DNA of 64,000 bases from Lasioglossum baleicum (Eukaryota > Arthropoda > Insecta > Hymenoptera > Halictidae), in contig NC_134941.1 in NCBI RefSeq assembly GCF_051020765.1, forward strand, positions 12,524,001 through 12,588,000, read 5' to 3'. The notes beneath the pieces were generated by a model. It was not told where the DNA came from. It saw only the letters and a program-made list of their open reading frames with translations, and made no database searches. The position numbers were made by a program, and so were the translations under genes. Shown piece by piece: positions 1 to 10,700 of this stretch. Position 1 is the first letter of the stretch; the number at the start of each line of letters is the position of its first letter.

Positions 1-447
1 GAAACGAAACCGAGCGCCGAGCGAGGACGTGCTCTGAATGATTCCAGATGATTCCTGAAGATAATCCGGCGTGGCGATACGTGTCGGACAATCGCGGATC
101 TCCTTACAGAGACAAGTCACTCGTGCACTCCACATTGCGCGATGCACACTCGTGCGCCTCGAAGCAATTACCTGCGCGCACGTATTCTCGGTGTGAAAGC
201 TGCGACCACTGTCTAGCAGCGTCTGTGAAAAGTGTGTTAACACTGTCGCTGCAGCTGGCCCAGTCTTCCAGCTAGACGCCGTGTTCCCCAATTTTCACTT
301 CCTCTTTTCAACCCTCGGCAATCGGCGCTATTTTAACTCGAAAATGACACATTTCTTCCGACCTAGAATGATTCCATAGGATTTTTGTGATCGTAAGCTT
401 ATTCAAAAATCTCCAATAAGCACTGACACTGTACTTTTCTCTTCAAG
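1..447 (+). other. Intron upstream of the first visible chitin-binding exon
   Basis: No supported exon is seen here. The segment ends in a pyrimidine-rich stretch and an AG at 446-447, directly before the exon at 448. That exon opens in the middle of a CBM14 domain, so the first two domain cysteines and the signal peptide must lie on exons to the left of the window. The 75-codon open frame at 48-275 has no recognisable domain and no good splice sites. Confidence 0.6.
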
Positions 448-3400
448 GTGTACCATCACTGCCTGTACGGCACGCGCTACGACTTCCTCTGCGCGAACTT
501 CACCGCCTTCGACCAGAAGACGTTCATCTGCCACTTCGTCTCGGAGGTGGACTGCCCGAACTCGAAGAACTACTGGCACAGGAACGACGCCCTGTACAAA
601 GCCGCGACGACGTCCACGACGTCCACGTCGACGACAACGACGACGCCAGCTCCTGTGACTCCTGCCGCACGTCCCTCCTCTAGAGACAGAGATCCTCCCA
701 GGAGAAGAAGACCACAAAGAAGGCGACCGGTTTACGAATACTACGACGAGTACGACGACGATTACAGTCGGCCGAGGGGTTACAGTAGAGACGATTACGA
801 CGACTACGACGACGGAAAATACGTGAGGAACCGAGATCGAGAGTTCCGGGATCGGGATCGTGACTTCAGGGACAGGGATGCGCCTAGAACTAGAGACGGG
901 GTCGTCAGAGACGATCGAGATCGAGATATCAGTGCCAGGGACAGATACCCGAGCAGGAACAATAGGAGAGACTCGAGCAGAACGAGAGATCCTCTCGATG
1001 AAGATGCCAGGGTCAGGCCGAGGGACCCTGATCAAGGATCAAGGTCCAGGGAAGTCGATGACATCGAGCTGGAGGATCGACGGACTGAGGATCGTCGCTA
1101 TTCCGACAAAAGGTGGTTTGATAGAGAACTCTTCTTGATAAATACTTTAGTTTTTGATCGATCTTGTACTCAAGGTGATTTGTTAACAGATACAGGGACG
1201 AATACGATGATAAAGAGGCTGCGTCGACTTCTGCAGCGTCCGTTGCAAGCGCCGACGGACTGGTGAAGCCTGCTGCGCCTGCAGCTTCGGTTTATGCCAG
1301 GCCTAGAGCTCCTCCCAAGATCAGGAGACCCGTGCCGCTGTCTGAGCAAGACAAATACGCTTACAAAGCTACTACCGTCCCATCGACAGGTACTTTGTCT
1401 TTCTTTAGTGCCTCGTCTCGTTCGACATAGTTTAAAGTATCGACAATTTAAAAATATTTGTGCGATGTTTGATTGGATGATTGTTCACGTTGTACCACTC
1501 GATTTAAAGCCGAGAAGCCCTGGAGACGACCGATAGACGCCGAGGACGAGTACGAATACGAAGATGACATCAGACCGATGAGAAGACCGCTAAGAAGGAG
1601 ACCGCCATATCCGCCATATCGAGATAGGGACAGAGATTTCTACGACATGAGGGCCAGGGACAGAGATCGACCCTTCAGGTAGGGTGACGTACGTACACAA
1701 CACAGATACAATTATATTCTGTCGTGATTAATCAGATTATACGATATCATGACGACAGATATCGCCGCACTCACGTTAGGCACGTTCACGTTGCGACTGC
1801 AATAAAACTCGACAAACTGTCTATCGCCACGGCGATGAAAGTTAACTTGTTGCATTTATAGTCCCAGTTTTGTTCCTTTATTAATTTGTCTGCATCAACA
1901 GTAAGCTTCGGAGTCAATGATAAAATCAGCGATAATAACAACGCGGAAGTAACGTTGAATTCTCGACGCTTGCGTCCCTGGTCATTTAGCAATCATTGCC
2001 CCGACACGTCCACTATAAAACAATAGAATGATTCCTACGTCGTTATCGTCGGTACGATCGTTCAGCTCCCCGTCGTGAACGTGCCCTAACACACGCTCCT
2101 AACAACGATACAAGAACGTAATCACACTGTACCATTGTCGATACCCATACAGAACGAAGCACCTTGATCCTTGGTAGAACCATTAAAGGATTGGTGGTTT
2201 CAGACCGCGTTACCGGGACGAGGAGGAGGACCTGCGGCCATGGAAGCACTCCGATCGCTCGAGAGATCGCTACTACGATCGAGACAGGGATCGAGGAGCT
2301 GACCGCGGCAGAGACCGATCCCTGGATCGTGGGAAGGATCGAGCAACGGACAGGCCCGTGGATCGCGACAGAGGACGAACGCAGGAAACCGAGAAGCAGG
2401 AGAGACCGTACTCCGCGCGACCCACGGACAGGGATCGAGAGGATCGTCCTAGAACAGGCTCGAGATCGAAGGATCTACAGGATCCCACGGACGCTCCACC
2501 TAGAAGGGGCAACGGTTACGAGAGACCAACCACTGTTGCGACTACCACCACCTGTCTGCCGGAACAACTGGTCCACAAAGTAGAATCGGACGCCAAGGAG
2601 TCGGACAGGTCAGAGAGACCTTTAGAAAGACCTCCTGAAAGATCTCAGAGACCGGGTACAACGACTCGAGCGCCGTTAGACGACGATGAACCTCGTAGAG
2701 CTCAGCACGACTATCAGGAGAGGGAGCAAGAGGACAGGCGAGACCAAAGCCAATACCAACCTCTAGCGGACGAGTACTCGCAAGAGTACTACGATGAACC
2801 CGAAGATCCACCGGCTCCTTCACCGAGGACCCCGGTTCGCATAGTGAAGCGACCGTTCTTGCCGTCCAGAGGCGGAAACTCGAACCCTAGAGGCTTGTCA
2901 CCGGTTGGGTCGAAGGCAACCACGCCTAGACGAGAGGAAGAAAGAGTGACTGATAGGCCGACGAGTTATTACGCGCACGAGGAGACCCAGGATCGTCCCC
3001 CAGAGCATACTCAACAATCGAAACCGCGGCAGGAGGAGAAGGAGACTTACGACGCGTACAAGGCGGTCCTGAACAATCAGGATAGTCAACGCGATCATAG
3101 GCCGGAAGAGTACGACTCTTCTATCGTCAGACCCGCTGTTCGCAGACCAGGTGACAGACAGAGAGAGGAAGAGAAGCACGAAGAGCCACGTCGACAGAGT
3201 TACGAGGAGGGACTGCCTAAATGGCCCGCCGAGGACTATTCCACCGCCCAAAATAGCGAGGGTAGCGCACCCTCTCGAACTAAGGGGAGAGTGAACGAGA
3301 ATCCTAATGTTTATGGTCCTACGGTGAAGAACGAGGAGACTCAGGAACATCCGACCGGGCCAGGGAACTTGAGGTTCAAGCAGAGAATTAACGAGGTGAC

Positions 3401-3764
3401 CCATCGGCTGCAGGACATCCCAGAGAGCGAGTACGATGTCACCCTGAACGACGCTCTGACTCCCACGTTGAATCAGGAAGCCAACTTGCCGAGCGGGTTC
3501 GTTCTGCCTCTTCACAGGCAACAGCTGGGAAGGGACACGGTCCTCCAGCCCTCCGAGAACAACTACAAGGTCTCGAGACCCGTGAATCAGCAACAGTCGC
3601 AGCCGCAGCAGAAGCCTTTCGTTGCCAGTCCTCAATTTCTGCCCTCTGTCTCCAGCAACGACAGGCTGAGGACCGTCTACTACAGACCCGCCGAGACCAT
3701 TCAGCTCAGCAGTGCTCAGTACAGACCGCAAAGAGGACCGTGGCACGATTACACCGGTTACTGA
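448..3764 (+). CDS. Chitin-binding type-2 (peritrophin-A/CBM14) protein with long Arg/Asp-rich tail; 5' end off-window
   Basis: Four exons are supported: 448-1112, 1190-1389, 1510-1678 and 2204-3764. Their junctions have phases 2, 1 and 2, all are GT-AG, and together they read 864 residues to a TGA stop. The first exon encodes the second half of a CBM14 domain: its last four cysteines have spacing C-x9-C-x12-C-x7-C, with the usual aromatic residues (YHHC, FLC, FDQKTFIC). The N-terminal half (first two Cys, secretion signal) must be upstream of the window. A Thr-rich stretch follows the domain, then very long low-complexity segments rich in Arg, Asp, Tyr and Pro (RDRDRDF, DRDRGRD, YDEYDDDY), then a Gln/Pro-rich C-terminus ending in HDYTGY. 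Such proteins are normally secreted and bind chitin in cuticle or peritrophic matrix; the binding role follows from the family and the place of action is inferred. The exact orthologue was not recognised. Antisense frames here are shadows of the biased codon content. Confidence 0.86.
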
Positions 3765-4022
3765 AAGGGTTCAACGTCGTTTAACGCTAAAAAGCTACCG
3801 AGCTGTAACCGCGAAATCGAGTCGACCTTGGAACACTAGAAAGCGTCTCTCGTTCGCTCGTTCTTGAGGGTAACGGTTGATATGATCGATTCTCTTCAGG
3901 TACGAGCGAAATCGGCGAGAGTCCTCGGTCGGTCTTTCTCTCGATGTCTTTCAATGCGAGGCTCCGGGACAACGGATCGCTTCGTTGCTCCGGATCTTCG
4001 GTAGAAAAAGAATATAATAAAG
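3765..4022 (+). terminator. 3' UTR and AATAAA of the chitin-binding gene
   Basis: Non-coding sequence follows the TGA. The first canonical AATAAA is at 4017-4022. Further AT-rich sequence to about 4500 could belong to a longer 3' UTR. Confidence 0.5.
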
Positions 4023-4110
4023 TAATCAAATAATCGCCGTGATGTTGACAAGCATCGAGCATAGCAACACGATCGATATAAAAATGCGATGCCTAATCGT
4101 GCTCTCCGCG

Positions 4111-4130
4111 TCTTCTTCTTCTTCTTCTTC
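4111..4130. repeat. (TTC)n microsatellite
   Basis: Six to seven perfect TTC units lie downstream of the chitin-binding gene. Confidence 0.9.
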
Positions 4131-4540
4131 GAGATTCGAGATGATCAAACAGCCGAGAACTGTCTCTAGAAGTTAGTCGAATTCGTTCTTTCTTTTTCTT
4201 CTCGGCGGCGCTTCTTCGCAATCTGTGTTGTCACGCCTAAACGATCCCAATTATTTCTACTTTCGGCCGAGCTTGTAAATATTCGCACGATTACCGCCGC
4301 GTAATTTTATGAGATTGTAATCTCGCGTTAAATTATTAACATGCAAGAACACGTGTACACGGTTTTCAACGAAAGCACATTCGTCGTCTCGATTTTCTCT
4401 CTTTCGATATTAGTAGCGAGTAAGCGTTCTCGAGTATATACACGGAATGTCTTGTAAATTATATCAACATGTGACGTACGATATTAAAAACTGACTAAAT
4501 ACGTCGATTCTTTCTTCTCCTCTTGTCAATCTAGCTTGTA

Positions 4541-4658
4541 TTAGGCTGGAAGGAAAGTTCTGCCGTACTTGAAATAATTAATTATATTAAACATATATTT
4601 TTATACATTCATTAAAATGTTTTCTTTAAAATACGACAGAACTTTCCCTCCAACCTAA
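4541..4658. mobile_element. Mariner-like MITE, 118 bp
   Basis: The ends form terminal inverted repeats of about 27 bp with four mismatches: the left end begins TTAGGCTGGAAGG and the right end is the complement of TTAGGTTGGAGGG. The interior is very AT-rich with no reading frame. TA dinucleotides sit at both ends, and the TTAGGTTGG-type end with AAAGTTCTG resembles hymenopteran mariner termini. Non-autonomous, since no transposase fits in 118 bp. Assignment to mariner is from the end motif only. Confidence 0.75.
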
Positions 4659-5505
4659 TCGACGCACGCCGGTTTTGTAGAGAGTTATTGGCAGCAATGC
4701 TGTGCGACTGTTATTTTCTTTATTTTCGATTCCATATTTTATCGATATGCATATATTTACAAATTTTTCGTTGCGGTCGGTCTCGACCTGGTTTCGCCGA
4801 TTCGATTTTCGATTCTCGCGGATCTTGCGAACGCCGGAACAGTGTTTCGTTGTCGGGCAGACAGACGGCAGAATTTCGTCCAGACTGTAACGCGTGCTTG
4901 TCGAACAGAGCCGAAGAATAATAGGTTTTAACAGATTGTGCCAAGTGCGTGCGACTTAATCGATGACGGGTGATCTGTCGTGGATAACGTAAAATACATC
5001 ACAGAATCAGATTCGTATCTGAACGGAGCGCTGCTTGGTTCAATCAATTTTTCGCAAAATTTCAGCATTCAACAATTTCACTAATCTCATCGGTAAGCTG
5101 CGGATTCGATACCAATTTAAAATTTGGAACAGTCAAAAGATAAAATGGATTTAAAGATATCAACTTTGCAGTAACACTTCATATACCACACTTAAATTTT
5201 AGAAGTTGATTCGATACCAACATATTTAATAATCTAAACAATATTTTGAATAATGGTATAGTAATTTTTCGTGGTGACTCTGAGTCGCCACTCGAGTGCT
5301 AAGGGTTTTACATTTTTAGCTGGTCGCGCCGTTCAAATTCGTCCCTGCGAACTATAAAAATATGGAGTCTCGTCGTCTCGCTATACCGAGCGGCCTAACG
5401 AATCCGGGATCGATCTCGAGCACCGACTACAATTACTATGGTTAGCTTCTAGTGCGAATAAAGTACTGTACAAAAATGATAGAGTACAAGAATAGGTTAA
5501 ATATC

Positions 5506-5547
5506 TAATATATATAATATATATATTTATATTTATATTTATATAAA
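5506..5547. repeat. AT-rich microsatellite
   Basis: Imperfect TA and TTTATA units run for about 40 bp. Confidence 0.85.
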
Positions 5548-5945
5548 TCTCGCATTATGTACGTCTCGACAATCATCCGCGAGCCTTTATGAATATAAAT
5601 ATAGACAATGCGATCTCTTGTTCCGGTAATCACGTTTAACTCGAATTACAAACTATAGGAGAGAGAATGATTGGCTGGCAAGAATACGCGGCCCCGGAGA
5701 CGGGCCTGGGTTATTTACAAGATCCCTTATATATTACAAGACGACGAAATCGAGCACGGTTACAGGTGCATTCTTCTTTTGGTGTGGACGCAGCTGCTTC
5801 TAGACGTCTTGCAGTTCGCCGGAGTCGTCGGTTGTTCCCGTCAAATTCCATTACTCCTCCATCCAATTCGATCTTAATTAATTATACACTCTAAGGACTG
5901 ACTCATCGATTAGTTAGACTACGATTTCACAGTTTGGCTCAGAAA

Positions 5946-6076
5946 TAGACTGCAGATTTCGCGTGGATTTGAGGATGTTGTTACGTTCTGTAACTCATTC
6001 AAATTATCAGGACGAGGAATCTGTTCGTTTTAACTGCTTCAGAGAATTTTTATCTTGCACAAAGATCTGCAGTCCA
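5946..6076. mobile_element. Decayed hAT-like MITE copy, 131 bp
   Basis: The left end TAGACTGCAGAT and the right end ATCTGCAGTCCA are inverted copies of the same terminal repeat found at 30838-31038 and 31790-31950. The right inner part (AGAATTTTTATCTTGCA) also matches the remnant near 14230. Flanking 8-mers no longer match, so this is an older insertion. Confidence 0.6.
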
Positions 6077-7720
6077 CTCGTCGTAAACATGAGACCTATA
6101 GATTACGAAACGTCTCGCAATAATATAATAGTACGTGCAATTTTATGTTTCACGGTTATTGAAATCGACGAGGCTGTCCGCAACGAGCATAGTCACCAAA
6201 TTTTCCGTTTCTCGCCGCAAGAATGTTCAATTGCCATTTCGGACGAGCGATTCTCCTTTGGAACTACGCGACGGTAGAATTTAGGTCCTGGAATCCTTGG
6301 TCTTTGGTCATGTGACGTCATTGTACCGTTTCACATTCGGAGAGAACGAGGAAACTTTCCGAGCGCGAGACGTTCACGGATATTCCCCGCATTCCCTCGA
6401 CTCGCAGTTTCAGAGGTACACTAACAGGAATTAATTAGCGTGTGTGTTTAAAAAAATATTGGCTCGGGAAATATCCATGGAATATCCGTGACGAAGCTCG
6501 TGCTCGAGGCTCCTCGTACCAGAATTACTACAGAGAGCAGACAACGTTTTCGTCCTGACAGGATTCTCGAAAATATCGCGCAATGTTCCGATGATCCAGC
6601 GGTCACCGCGTTCTATACGCACGCGAGTCACGTGAGTTGAAATTTACTGACCAGCTTCTTAATATTACGTCGTAAAAAATTATGTTTCCCGTGGGCTCTT
6701 ACAAAGCTATCGAAAAACGCAGTCGATTATTCCCCGTGTTACAACCATTCGTCTTTAAACGTGTGTGAGCAGCGATCGTGTAAGTAGTAGCACCTTCATG
6801 CGCGCAGATAAACGATATGCAAGGAAAACAGTCGGTCATTGTTGATATGAATATCGATGCGGCAGAGAAATTTCTATAAGATCACTCGTTGAAAATCAAT
6901 CAGATTCGTCTTACGTCTAACAATCGTCGTTTTATAAAATTATGCAGAAGCGTCGATGATCGGGAACCGATTAAAGGAAAAAGGACGCTCTCGCGGGTCC
7001 GCATAAAAACACGTCTACTTACACTAACACCTCTTTACAATGTAGCCTCTTAAATCAGTTCGACGATGTATCCCCTTGTACGTACCTTCTATCTAAACTC
7101 CTGCTCGATATGTACACAAAGTTACACAACATTGTTCCCTAAGCGCGGGCAAGCTTCGAGGAGACTTTCACACGGGTGCGCAACGTGTCCTGTGGAATAT
7201 AATTAGTGTCATCGACGGAGAATCCCTTTCGTGCAAATGATTACTACCCAAGTGGTCCCATTCCGGTACAGGCAAATCGGGGATCGAGTTGCTAAACTTT
7301 TCCAGAGATTCCGGTTAAGGGTCTCGTTTCCAAGATTGCGGAAGCGTGCATTTCTCGATAATGCAAACATGGGGTTTTTCAGAAACCCTCTTTAGCCCTC
7401 CGGGGGATGATGATGTTACAATAATTCACCTATCTATCTTCAAATCCTAGAAAGCGAACGATAAGAGTCAGTGCGAGCAAAGAGTCTCGCGGAGGACCAC
7501 CCGGGTAGCAAAGCTGGTTAGACGTTAGCGTTCCGTGGAAAGTTAAGTGTTAAGAGGAAAGAGAGATCTGCGAGGAATGCTTCCCGCGAGCTGTCTCAAA
7601 GCTTGCCGCTGTTCAATCCGCAGCGTGTAACCGAGCGTGCACCATCGGTATGACTATTTAATCCGCGAGATTTATGGTTGTTCGCACGGTACGCAGAGAG
7701 TCTGTCGGTACACCGGCGGC

Positions 7721-10700
7721 TTACCCGATCGGCGGGTCATCATCGTCGTCGTCGTCGTCCCTCGTGACTAGGATATCGCCGTGACGATTCGAACGGAGCA
7801 GTCGGAATCGTTGTAGCCATTTGTATCGCCTCGCCCCGAGATACAGCAGCACGCCGGCTACTATGAGGAAGGTCGGTATTAGCAAACCGGCGGCTACAGA
7901 ACCACCTAGAAAGAGATTCACAAAGGAAGAAGAGCGTGTGTGTTAGCGGTGTCCATGCGTGCAGCTGTTGCCTCGATTCTATCCTATCAACGTCAACCAC
8001 TAACAAATCAATGCGACCGGACTCTTATCGGACCGAGAAAACGCTCAGGGGAGAACAGATCAATTTATCTATCGTGGAAAGCTCTCCGAGGCGGTCGAGC
8101 TCATTTATTATACATAGGCCTGCCATCCGTAAAATCATCAATCTAGGACAGAGAGCGTTAACTCGGCTCTGAACAGAGTCGACGACACAATCGCAATATT
8201 TTGCTATGGTTCACGTAGGTTCGGCTGAGACACAATTCTAAACTGTGTCTATGCACAATCCTATGTCCAATCTTCGATCGGACTTTACCTGCGGACTCGA
8301 GCTGCTGAGCGGTGGTCGCGTTAGTGACCGGAGGCGGTGTGTGTTGAAAACACTGGCCATTCGACAGCGAGTATTCCCTCAAGCACTGGCAGAACGGTTT
8401 CTCGTCCTTCGACCTCTTTACGCATCTTTGGTTGGGTCCGCACTGGTCTTGCCCCACGTCCACTAAGCACAGTCGCACCTTGCTCTCGGCTGAAAATAAA
8501 AATCAACTTGTCAGAGTCGGCCGTATTGAATATTTTCTCGTATTCGAAAGTAGCTTCTCGTTAATCATGGATTCGAGCGGTCGCAACGAGTCATGCTCAA
8601 CTTCTCGGCGTCGTCGCAGCATGTTTCTACAACCGAACTTATTTATGTTGCTACCTAATAGATACGGATGCGTGGGTATCGGTGAGGACGGTCGGACAGC
8701 TCGAGACGCACGATAACACGCTCGTAAGCGTGCCGTGAGCGATTACCAGGGTTACAAAGGAAACAAAGAGACCATTCAATCTTCCGGTTAGCTCTGTCGA
8801 TCGTTATCGCTCGACACATACCGTCACAATTTTTCCCGCGAATTTTCATTTCTTGATCGGCGATCACGCGACGCGAGCATTATCTACTCGTTCTCGGTTG
8901 TTCTTTTTTTGTCGGACAAAGGAACGCGACGCGTCTCGGACGCGCGCGGTGTTTTCGCGAGCGTATCGAGTCCGCGCGCGCCGAGATTGGCTGAATCAGT
9001 TAATTGAGACGAATTAATTTTATCAGACGGAATACAGGGGTTAGCGTAAGGGGTTAAACCAAGGTTCAGCCAAGCAAATTAGGCAGGCTGCTTTTGATAC
9101 GCATTAATCCGATAAACAACCGCGACGATCCTCGATTCGGTCACCAATCACTGATCAGTAGTCTGCGGTTCTCAATGGAAAATAAATATGATCTTCGTGA
9201 ATCGCAATCTCTGTGTTGCAAACCATACAAGTTTTCTTTTTCATCCAGATAATTACGAACGACAAAGAAATTCTAATCGGTGTGGACGCAGAGAAGTCGT
9301 AATGCAACAGATTAATTAGATCGTTATTAAAACGAACAAACAACACTCGACTCCGTAAATAATAATCTGCGCGCAAGTTCTCTGTCCACCGATCGCAATA
9401 TGCTATCGAACGCACAAGCATTTGCATAGTAAAATAAAGTGGCGATAACAGCGCGACGCGAAAATCGAACCGTCGAATAATCAGCCAGCCTCGAGGTCAA
9501 AATTCCGGCAAAGCTTTTCGCGTAGCTGCGATCGATTCGCAGGGTCGATGCGGGCCGATGAACTTACGCGCGATAACGCCGTGGATTTCACGGATCAATC
9601 GGACAATGGATCGTTTGATCCATGAGCCCCGTGATGCTTCTCCGTCCTTCTGTTGGATTCTTGGTTTCCCTAACGAGACCGGATCGGGACGAAAGAAATT
9701 ACGTAACGATATCGTCTGCGAGTAGAATGTCCCGTCGCGGTTTGGCGCCGAAATTACGCAACCGAGAGAAATGGGATATGTACAATGTTCGTACGCGAGC
9801 CTGTTCCGCCGAGTAGAATTACGAGGACGATCAACCCGTTCGCATCGCAAGGTAGAACGGAAAATAATGATCGTTAATGAGATCCTCTCCGTTTTTGTGC
9901 GAGACTCGTTAATCTCATTGGGATTTTCCTGCTATTACATTTTTTCTCACAGCATTCTGTTTTTGTATCACTTAATAAAATACTCGCTCGACATATTTAT
10001 CGATAATGACGGCTGCAACGTTGACTCATCCTTTTTCTAAGTCCGTGCCAACTCAATGCCTTCCGCGAAGGCAATGCACTTTCTTAATCCAGTAAATTTC
10101 CATATCACGCGGTCAAGAAGTTGTTTAAAGTGTGTATGTTTCTCTTCCAATAATTCTTTCTACTAGATAAAATACGTATAAGCCGTTTTATGCGAAAGTC
10201 TAGGCGTAATAAAAATTGAGCGTCCGCGTAGGCGACTTGAGCGCGGCTAGTTTGCAGGAAAATCGCGGGAATATGCACGATTCGATGCAAAAAGGTTAAC
10301 GGAATCGTGGGAAATTATTCTGTTGGATGCGTGGTATCGATGGCACACGTATCGCGAAAAAATCGCCTTCGCGGCGCGACGTGACTTTTGGCAAGGCGAC
10401 ATGCGCTTACGTACTCGCGTTTATCGCTTGCACACGAATGAAACAGATACGTGTGACTTTGTTATCGGGTTGAGTCATCTGGTTAATTGCGGGCAAAACG
10501 CTCGGCGTCCTTGTCGAACTCGCCGAGCGAAAATGTCGAACTCGAGGCTGCTTTCTCGCAAATTGAGCAACGGCCGAATCTTCTCACAATCTTTTATTTC
10601 GCTTACGAAAATAAGTTGCCTAATTTTTCGAGAAAAGAGAATCCAGCTTCTGCTTCCCACAGGTCCTCGCGTTTCTCACGAATCATGGATGCAGCGAGAG

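Larger units (their letters stand above)
4659..7720. other. Intergenic region
   Basis: No gene is supported. The region holds an AT microsatellite (5506-5547), a small hairpin (5271-5291), a decayed MITE copy (5946-6076), a CRE-like TGACGTCA (6313-6320) and a CACGTG (6629-6634). On the minus strand an ATTAAA (complement of 7657-7662) lies just beyond the stop of the EGF membrane-protein gene and may be its polyadenylation signal. Confidence 0.6.

Noticed and set aside
403..1035. 210-codon antisense frame over the first chitin-binding exon
   Set aside because: Val/Arg/Ser low-complexity shadow of the R/D-rich coding exon; the opposite strand carries the CBM14 cysteines and phased splice sites.
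2898..3746. 282-codon antisense frame
   Set aside because: Shadow of the last chitin-binding exon with no domain and no context.
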